Source: an uncultured Deinococcales bacterium (GTDB lineage Bacteria > Deinococcota > Deinococci > Deinococcales > Trueperaceae). From it: a stretch of 5,179 nt of DNA. Under the pieces are notes generated by a model that was not told the DNA's origin, ran no database searches, and saw only the letters and a list, made by a program, of their open reading frames with translations. The position numbers were made by a program, and so were the translations under genes. How positions within the stretch are numbered: position 1 is the first letter of the stretch; the number at the start of each line of letters is the position of its first letter. Where the stretch lies: positions 1 through 5,179 of the forward strand of contig CALGZD010000285.1 of assembly GCA_937934635.1 (NCBI GenBank). The letters are read 5' to 3'. Positions 1-5,179 of the stretch are shown one piece after another.

Positions 1-157
1 GAAAGTCATAATCCATTAGCAGAAAAAGTTGTCATCAGAACCGAAGGGCACACAAGTTACAACGCTTCGATATGTTTGTGATTATGACATTTATGATTCA
101 CTTCGGTATTAGTGTGTACAGTTGTTACGTGGAAACGCTAATAATAACAAAAACAAC
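1..157. other. Non-coding stretch downstream of the tamB-like gene
   Basis: No coding frame of useful length is visible on either strand between the left edge and the TAA at 158-160. The sequence is about 40% GC and contains loosely spaced inverted repeats, described separately. On the minus strand the gene stop is followed by a T-rich stretch (about 150-156) but not by a compact GC-rich hairpin plus T-tract, so a standard intrinsic terminator is not supported. It may hold the promoter or leader of whatever lies further left, but no clear -35/-10 pair was found. Confidence 0.6.
5..88. repeat. Perfect 9-bp inverted repeat with 66-bp spacer
   Basis: GTCATAATC at 5-13 is the exact reverse complement of GATTATGAC at 80-88. 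A second, 7-bp pair (ACCGAAG at 40-46, CTTCGGT at 101-107) interleaves with it, so both stems could only form together as a pseudoknot-like fold. In 157 bases a 9-bp pair is somewhat unlikely by chance, whereas a 7-bp pair is expected about once. The arms could be operator half-sites or part of a 3' UTR structure. The function is unknown and coincidence is possible. Confidence 0.3.
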
Positions 158-3100
158 TTACCAACTATACTTAATACCAAAGCCTACTTCTTGCGTTTGA
201 TTAGATAATTCTCCTGTAAGTGATAAACTCACAGCGTCACTGATGCCATAATCCAAACCTAAATTGATATCAACAAGAAGGTCAGTACTCCCAGGCCTAA
301 AGTTAAGACCTGTAGAAAGATTAAATCCTAAACGGTTTAATCCAAAAATATCGTCATAGCGAAGCACAAATTGATTACTTAAGCTGTATTCTGGATTAGT
401 AAAGCGACCAAGCTCATAACTAGCAAAAATACTATCGTCAAGATACCCAGAAAAACGTACGCCAAAACCAAAAGGATTTGAAGCCACACTATCTGGGTTT
501 GCAGCATCGGTAATTAAGTTACTTAGTCCTGTTGTACGAATATCAACAGCATCGCCTAAAGCTTGTCCTATCACACCTTCAATCAAATCTGTCGCAGTAT
601 CTAGAACATTCACACTCACAAGCTCCCCAATAACATTTTCAGAGCCTGAAGAACGATCTTCCGTAATCCGCCTAAGCGCCAACAAACTTACAATATCTTC
701 TTCAGTTAGAGAACGAGGATTACTTGGATTCACAATGGCATTACTGTTTAAAACAGCTTTTAAACCAAAGCGAAACCTGTCTTCACTCGCGACAAAGTTA
801 TAGCCACCATTTACATTGAGGAAAACTTGAAACTGGTCAGTCGCTGGTTGAATAACATAACTTTCAGGATTATTAGACAAACTTGTCTTGTCAAGATTGG
901 CATAGGCTCGAGCTGACACTGTTGGATAAATCCCCTGCAACTTATCAAAAGCGGCAGTACCTTCTGACAGGGTAAAGCGTTGCCCACTATAGCGTAGCTC
1001 GCCACTCAGCAACCTTGCTTCTCCATCTAATGTTGGTGTCGCAAGGCTACCAGCTAAGTAAAGCTCAATCGCTAATTCAGCAGTGAGGAAAGACTCACTG
1101 AAGACCATATTTCTAGGTGCTTTTAACAAGACATCTTCAAACAATACACGTTCAAAAAACTGAGGGTTATCACGTCGTCTGGCAGGGACACTATCTCTTG
1201 TAATCAGTTCAGCCTGATCAGCAATAATAGCACCACGCAAAATCAAATTAGGTGCTTCATAACTTAGATTTAAATCGATATTGCTTGAACTAGAAGCTAT
1301 GAAAAATCTTTCAGAATATAAGTTTAATTGCTTACCACTAAACTGTAAGGCAAGTGGATTAAGCGTACCAGAAATCTGAAGTAGATTATCTAAATCTGCT
1401 GTAGCACTGAGCCACCACATATCATTTTGTTGAGAAATCCGCCCACTAATCGTCTTAAAATCTCCAAAAAAGTTGGTAGCAAAAGCAGGTGAGTCAAAAT
1501 CAATGACAACATTACTCACATCAAAGGGCCATAGCTGAAGGGGGCCTTGAAAGGTTGCTTCAATAGGACTTTGCCAAGGTTTTTCTACATCCAATCTAGC
1601 TCGCCCTTGAACACTACCATTTTCTAGCAAAAATGATATATCTTCTGATTTGAGATAGCCTCCTCCAATATTCGCCTCAAGTTGATTACTGCTAAAGAAA
1701 ACAACAGGTTCACGCAGACTACCTTGAGCACTTATTGCAAAGTTGCCTTTTGTAAGAATGTTTAAATCAACTAAATCTGGGAAAAACAATATAAATGGGC
1801 TTACATCAACTGCTTCTGCATTCAGATTGACACTTAATCTATCTTCTGAAATTTGCCCAGACGCAGACCAACTACCTGCAAGACTTTGATCATCTAAGCT
1901 ATAACTCTGAAATTCTGCTTCCTGAATATCTAGCGTCTCATTCTGATAACGAAGTGTTAGCTGTCCTTGTGTTCTTAAAGCTTCAGAGCTAATGACATCA
2001 GATTCTCGTACAAAACTATTGTGCTCAAAAATAACTTGTTCTGCTACTAACAATACCTGACTTAGTCTTGGTTGACTAAATGGCACATAGATACTACCAA
2101 CACCTGTTACTCTTAAATCTAGTGCGTTTGCAGCATTTGTTGTTTCCTCAAATCTTTCAAGAGTTTCAAAGCCTTGTCCATCTTGTGGAACAATACCCAG
2201 TAAAGTCTGTAGAGGAAAATAGTCTAGACTTACACGACCATCCACAGCACCTTCTTGCAATTGAAAATCAACAGTGGCTCGAGCTGGAGACTCATCAACA
2301 GTCAAAGAAACCTTAGCCTTATCTAGTAGAGCCTCACCTACCTGAGCCTCGCCTACCTGAGAATCTTGCAATACCCCTGTCAAACGAATATCAACAGGTA
2401 GACTTCTCTCAGCAGTTAAAAGTTCGCTATTAAAATCACCGACAAGTACATTATCTCGAATTGAAATACTGCCATCAATCGCTGGTGAAAAATAAGGTAA
2501 AACCTGTTGAAATGAGGCAGGAACAATGGCTCGAGCCGAGAAATCAACCACATCAATAGTTACTTCTTCTTGAAGCGTCGCCTGAGGTAAACGTAGCTTT
2601 AAAGTCTCACTAATACTAGGATTGACCCCCAAACGCTTAGCAACAGCTAACCAACCAACATCCGCTCGGTAATCAACATTTTGATCTAAAAGCTCAAGTT
2701 TGCCTACCGCACTCAAGCCTGTTGGCAAAAGATTTGCCTTACCTGAAACATCAATACTTTCTCCAGCATAATCCAAACGAAAACCTTGATAGTTGAACTT
2801 GCCAGCCAACTGCTGATTTTGATAACTTGCCTGCCCATTGATATCAAAAGCATTATCTTTTAACGCAATATCAAGACTAAAATTATTTAGACTTACATCA
2901 GAATAAAGGGAAACTCTTCCAAGTGTCGAATCGCTTGACAAGGTAAGTTGCCCTTCTTCCATAAAAGCTGTTATGGCTAAGGTCGTATTCGCACTATAGA
3001 AATCTTGAGATAAACTGACTTGCTCAGAAACAAGAGACCAATTCGGCTCTAAGACACCTGATAGCTGCCCTGATACATGACTTAAGCTATCAGGCAGAGA

Positions 3101-5179
3101 AAGATTCTTACTATCAGGAATGCTCACATCACCATTCAGGCTGACTCGCCCATAGGCATCATCGACACTAAGTCTCTCAACCAATAACGCTTTGTCTCTC
3201 CACCTAAGCAATCCAGAAACAGGATTACGATTATTTGGTCGCAAGTAACCTGAAAGTGCAAGCTCAATATCATCAAGCGAAAATTGGCTTATCGCATTTA
3301 GGTTTGTTCCCAAAGTGGTTTGTAGTAGTAAATCTTGCCACCTTAAAGCAGCAACAAGCTGCCCATTGTCAAGCGAAGCCAAAGAAGCTGATGCATCAGA
3401 TAGGTTAGTGGTCTTGAATTTAGCTTCTAGACTACCTGAGATAGTAATGTCATCTATAGATTGACCACTAATATACAAATAATCAGATTGATCTGAAGCT
3501 AGGCTAGCAGATTGTACATAAAGTGACGTTGGCCAGACGCTACCGCTTACATTAAGTGTTTCAAGAAAATCACTTTCCAATAATAGTGTATCCGTAATCT
3601 TCACTTGCCCATTACTAACTCGAACATTACCAGATGTCTTAAGTGGAATGGCTCTTTTTAAATCTCCTCCATCTAACTCAAGTTGTCCAGCTAGAGAAAG
3701 GCTATCACTCAATTCAAGCTGACCAGCAAAACGGCTCGAGCCCGACCTTATGACAACCTGATTTTCCCGCACCTGAAGCGGTTGCTGCCAAAGTTGTTGC
3801 AAACTAATATCTGCATCAATACTTGGATTCTGTTTTAACTCACTCACCAAAGTGCGTGCAGTATCAATAGTTGTTTCTGCCAAAGGCAACCATTCAAAGA
3901 CCTCTGAACTTAGCTCAAAACTGGACAGCTTTGATTCAAGTGTCCAAGCTTTATCATTAGCAGTAGCTTGTAAAGCTATACTCTTTAAAGCATTATCTTG
4001 TTCAGTTTGTACATCAAGCTTTGCACCTGTTTGCAAATCTAATAACAACGATCCCGTTGTTGAAAACCCTGCTAGGCTGTTTAGACTACCCAGCAAATAA
4101 TAAGGCAACTTTATACCAAAGACAGTTTGTTGAGCAACTTGCTGGTTTAGCGTCTCAACAACATTCAAGCGAGTTTTTAAATTACCTAAAGAATCATTTA
4201 AATTTGAATTTAACAACCTTAAAGGAGCATCAACATCAATATATCCAGCAAACTTAAAATCATTCACTTCTTCTATAGTGTTGATGCTTCCTACTAAGTC
4301 AGATAAGCTATTTGACAATCTCAAATTGCTTGATGCAATAAGCTCTTGATTCAGATAAATCGGACCAGTGATGTTTAATCCATCATCAACGGCTGTTAAT
4401 AAAAGATTTGTATTAGCTTGAAAATCAGCAAAGGCACGACTCATGTTTAACGTTGCACTACCTTCATATCCATTTTCAGCAGTCCACGTCAATGTTTCTG
4501 TAGCAAGCTGGTATTGGTCTTGATAGTTTAGTGATCCTTTGACAAAAACAGATTCAAGCGAGAATTCGGGGGTGGCTCGAGCCTCGATACTCACACCCTG
4601 ATAGTCCAAAGCTAAAACATAGGTATCGTTAAGCACATCTTGTAACACACGAACCATCATCATTTCATCAGACGCAAAACTTTGCAAAGCTGGATGCACT
4701 ACTGTGCCATTTACATCTAACCGTGGCGATAATGCCCCACTTAAATTTGCACTTAAAGCTCCCACATGAAGCATTGATTCACTCACTGAACAGCTTAGAG
4801 CTACACAGCTCCCCTGCCCTTCAAATGTATAGGGAGCTGTAAATGTACTGTCAGGTACTAGTGGTTCAGAAGAAGCTGCTTGCGCATTCCAGCTCACACT
4901 TGCCCCTCTATAACCCCCTGTTATGTTTAAGGTTGTATCTTCTTCTAGGCTATTTACATATATATTACCTTGCGGTAACCAATCTGTTTTGTTCAATTGC
5001 CCAACGACATTCACAGTCAGGGCTACAGGCAAGTTATCAACAATAGCCAATTCGCTTGCAGAAAGGTCTGAGCTTTGTAATTGCCAGCTTAGATTATCTG
5101 GCTGATTCTCAACACTGCCCTCAATACTGAGTCCTGCATAGTCAATGTCCACTGGAAAGATATCTGGGTTGACTAGATT
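158..5179 (-). CDS. tamB: TamB/DUF490-family (AsmA-like) envelope protein, 5'-partial
   Basis: The frame is open from the right window edge to a TAA at 158-160, giving 1673 visible residues (numbered here from the edge). The N-terminus, with the expected inner-membrane anchor, lies outside. The GTG at 5150-5152 is probably an internal Val: nine sense codons precede it, there is no ribosome-binding site, and the product would lack a signal. Family hallmarks sit at the C-terminus: 'LKAPRNMVF' (about 1350), 'GSLATPTLDGEARL' followed by 'GQRFTLSEGTAAFD' (about 1375-1415), 'LTEEDIVSLLAL' (about 1488-1500), and amphipathic beta strands from about 1567 to the terminal 'GFGIKYSW'. The body is repetitive beta-strand sequence rich in Ser, Leu and Asp, without internal membrane helices. 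The only cysteines are C125 and C130. In proteobacteria TamB partners the outer-membrane protein TamA and AsmA-like proteins move phospholipid to the outer membrane; a similar periplasm-spanning role is inferred here. E. coli TamB is about 1259 residues, so this one is clearly longer. No frameshift is seen. Family call is firm; exact orthology and symbol are less so. Confidence 0.88.
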   Translation of the reverse strand, partial: NLVNPDIFPVDIDYAGLSIEGSVENQPDNLSWQLQSSDLSASELAIVDNLPVALTVNVVGQLNKTDWLPQGNIYVNSLEEDTTLNITGGYRGASVSWNAQAASSEPLVPDSTFTAPYTFEGQGSCVALSCSVSESMLHVGALSANLSGALSPRLDVNGTVVHPALQSFASDEMMMVRVLQDVLNDTYVLALDYQGVSIEARATPEFSLESVFVKGSLNYQDQYQLATETLTWTAENGYEGSATLNMSRAFADFQANTNLLLTAVDDGLNITGPIYLNQELIASSNLRLSNSLSDLVGSINTIEEVNDFKFAGYIDVDAPLRLLNSNLNDSLGNLKTRLNVVETLNQQVAQQTVFGIKLPYYLLGSLNSLAGFSTTGSLLLDLQTGAKLDVQTEQDNALKSIALQATANDKAWTLESKLSSFELSSEVFEWLPLAETTIDTARTLVSELKQNPSIDADISLQQLWQQPLQVRENQVVIRSGSSRFAGQLELSDSLSLAGQLELDGGDLKRAIPLKTSGNVRVSNGQVKITDTLLLESDFLETLNVSGSVWPTSLYVQSASLASDQSDYLYISGQSIDDITISGSLEAKFKTTNLSDASASLASLDNGQLVAALRWQDLLLQTTLGTNLNAISQFSLDDIELALSGYLRPNNRNPVSGLLRWRDKALLVERLSVDDAYGRVSLNGDVSIPDSKNLSLPDSLSHVSGQLSGVLEPNWSLVSEQVSLSQDFYSANTTLAITAFMEEGQLTLSSDSTLGRVSLYSDVSLNNFSLDIALKDNAFDINGQASYQNQQLAGKFNYQGFRLDYAGESIDVSGKANLLPTGLSAVGKLELLDQNVDYRADVGWLAVAKRLGVNPSISETLKLRLPQATLQEEVTIDVVDFSARAIVPASFQQVLPYFSPAIDGSISIRDNVLVGDFNSELLTAERSLPVDIRLTGVLQDSQVGEAQVGEALLDKAKVSLTVDESPARATVDFQLQEGAVDGRVSLDYFPLQTLLGIVPQDGQGFETLERFEETTNAANALDLRVTGVGSIYVPFSQPRLSQVLLVAEQVIFEHNSFVRESDVISSEALRTQGQLTLRYQNETLDIQEAEFQSYSLDDQSLAGSWSASGQISEDRLSVNLNAEAVDVSPFILFFPDLVDLNILTKGNFAISAQGSLREPVVFFSSNQLEANIGGGYLKSEDISFLLENGSVQGRARLDVEKPWQSPIEATFQGPLQLWPFDVSNVVIDFDSPAFATNFFGDFKTISGRISQQNDMWWLSATADLDNLLQISGTLNPLALQFSGKQLNLYSERFFIASSSSNIDLNLSYEAPNLILRGAIIADQAELITRDSVPARRRDNPQFFERVLFEDVLLKAPRNMVFSESFLTAELAIELYLAGSLATPTLDGEARLLSGELRYSGQRFTLSEGTAAFDKLQGIYPTVSARAYANLDKTSLSNNPESYVIQPATDQFQVFLNVNGGYNFVASEDRFRFGLKAVLNSNAIVNPSNPRSLTEEDIVSLLALRRITEDRSSGSENVIGELVSVNVLDTATDLIEGVIGQALGDAVDIRTTGLSNLITDAANPDSVASNPFGFGVRFSGYLDDSIFASYELGRFTNPEYSLSNQFVLRYDDIFGLNRLGFNLSTGLNFRPGSTDLLVDINLGLDYGISDAVSLSLTGELSNQTQEVGFGIKYSW
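905..914. repeat. Iterated palindrome copy 1 (GGCTCGAGCT)
   Basis: This contains the octamer palindrome GCTCGAGC at 906-913. On the coding strand it reads GCT CGA GCC, giving Ala-Arg-Ala in 'VSARAYAN'. It is one of five copies in the window, and every CTCGAG hexamer found here lies inside this longer context. Confidence 0.75.
2276..2285. repeat. Iterated palindrome copy 2 (GGCTCGAGCT)
   Basis: The octamer GCTCGAGC lies at 2277-2284. On the coding strand it reads GCT CGA GCC (Ala-Arg-Ala in 'SPARATVDF'), in the same frame as copy 1. The flanking protein sequence differs from the other copies, so this is not a duplicated protein segment. Confidence 0.75.
2331..2360. repeat. 15-bp tandem duplication encoding QVGEA-QVGEA
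   Basis: Two adjacent 15-bp units (2331-2345 and 2346-2360) differ at one position (A at 2336, G at 2351). The change is silent: both units encode Gln-Val-Gly-Glu-Ala on the minus strand, giving 'DSQVGEAQVGEALL'. The period is a multiple of three, so the frame is kept. The near identity points to a recent replication-slippage event inside the tamB-like gene. Confidence 0.85.
2528..2537. repeat. Iterated palindrome copy 3 (GGCTCGAGCC)
   Basis: This is a full 10-bp palindrome, 252 bp from copy 2. On the coding strand it reads GCT CGA GCC (Ala-Arg-Ala in 'FSARAIVP'). The surrounding DNA shares nothing obvious with the other copies beyond the palindrome itself. Confidence 0.75.
3674..3730 (-). 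repeat. Degenerate 36-bp repeat encoding AGQLEL twice
   Basis: The coding strand encodes 'FAGQLEL' (3710-3730) and then 'LAGQLEL' (3674-3694), with a period of 36 bp or 12 residues. The two 21-bp segments match at 15 of 21 positions, so this is an older or convergent repeat. The spacing suits adjacent antiparallel beta strands in the groove of a TamB-like protein. Convergence on a common strand motif is as likely as duplication. Confidence 0.45.
3733..3742. repeat. Iterated palindrome copy 4 (GGCTCGAGCC), different reading frame
   Basis: This is a full 10-bp palindrome. Unlike the other four, the coding strand reads it as GGC TCG AGC C, giving Gly-Ser-Ser in 'RSGSSRFAG'. The same DNA word therefore persists while the encoded residues change, which argues that the constraint acts on DNA rather than protein. 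Confidence 0.75.
4044..4061. repeat. Small intragenic hairpin, 7-bp stem and 4-nt loop
   Basis: AACAACG (4044-4050) and CGTTGTT (4055-4061) are perfect complements around ATCC. The hairpin lies inside the coding region and is not followed by a T-tract on either strand, so it is not a terminator. It is recorded as the tightest stem-loop noticed in the window; a functional role is not supported. Confidence 0.35.
4574..4583. repeat. Iterated palindrome copy 5 (GGCTCGAGCC)
   Basis: This is a full 10-bp palindrome. On the coding strand it reads GCT CGA GCC (Ala-Arg-Ala in 'SIEARATPE'). It directly follows, on the coding strand, the second copy of the protein-level 'DYxGxSI' motif, but the other two copies of that motif lack the palindrome. 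Confidence 0.75.

Noticed and set aside
1..16. Minus-strand ATG at 14-16 beginning 'MDYDF', a possible next gene
   Set aside because: Only five codons are visible, and no ribosome-binding site precedes it (the upstream sequence is T-rich). It cannot be supported from this window.
39..110. CCGAAG...CTTCGG as an intrinsic terminator
   Set aside because: The arms are more than 50 bases apart and have no compact GC-rich stem. The nearest T-run on the minus strand (TTTTT at about 23-27) lies well beyond the stem, so it does not fit a standard terminator.
811..1005. Short minus-strand open frame of 64 codons in another frame
   Set aside because: It lies inside the most conserved part of the TamB domain and is an out-of-frame shadow.
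2080..2316. Plus-strand open frame of 78 codons
   Set aside because: It is a shadow of the antisense tamB-like gene. Its translation is biased toward Leu, Gln and His without domain features, and it has no independent start signals.
2831..3615. Recurring TTGCCCA / TGCCCATT words
   Set aside because: These are explained by frequent Asn-Gly-Gln and Gly-Gln dipeptides in the beta-strand body using preferred codons. Unlike the GCTCGAGC word they keep the same frame and residues.
3852..4257. Overlapping plus-strand open frames of about 80 codons
   Set aside because: Both lie fully antisense to the long gene, overlap each other in different frames and show no recognisable protein features.
4843..5105. 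Two short plus-strand open frames antisense to the N-terminal part of the gene
   Set aside because: They overlap each other in different frames and have low-complexity translations. The opposite strand carries the convincing coding signal.
5150..5152. GTG as the translation start of the long gene
   Set aside because: Nine sense codons precede it in frame up to the window edge, no purine-rich ribosome-binding site lies upstream, and the resulting protein would lack the expected signal anchor.

Overview
The window is almost entirely one very long open reading frame on the minus strand, running from a TAA stop near the left end (158-160) out through the right edge with no in-frame stop. The product is a TamB/DUF490-type, AsmA-like envelope protein. 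At least 1673 residues are visible and the N-terminus is missing. The C-terminal third carries the family hallmarks: 'GSLATPTLDGEARL', then 'GQRFTLSEGTAAFD', then 'LTEEDIVSLLAL', and a final run of amphipathic beta strands ending in Trp. The rest is a long, Ser/Leu/Asp-rich, beta-strand-repetitive body, as expected for the hydrophobic groove ('bridge') of TamB-like lipid transport proteins.

The organism must be a diderm (Gram-negative-type) bacterium, because TamB-like proteins span the periplasm between inner and outer membranes. Base composition is about 41% GC by hand counts on a few lines. From memory, the C-terminal signature ('LDTATDLIEG...GQALGDAVDIRTTGLSNL', then 'GYLDDSIFASYELG', then '..LSNQFVLRYD') looks more like the very large TamB proteins of Deinococcota (Deinococcus/Truepera relatives) than like E. 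coli TamB. The low GC would be unusual for the well-known members of that phylum. This assignment is an inference and could be wrong.

Layout: 1-157 is a short non-coding stretch downstream of the gene, with weak inverted repeats and no convincing terminator. 158-5179 is the tamB-like gene, 5'-truncated by the window. No second gene, RNA gene, mobile element or CRISPR array is visible.

The most interesting DNA-level signal is an iterated palindrome. GCTCGAGC occurs five times inside the gene, always as GGCTCGAGC(C/T) on the plus strand, and in more than one reading frame. About 0.03 occurrences would be expected by chance. This resembles a highly iterated genomic palindrome (HIP1-like), a methylation target or a DNA-recognition tag rather than a protein-level constraint.
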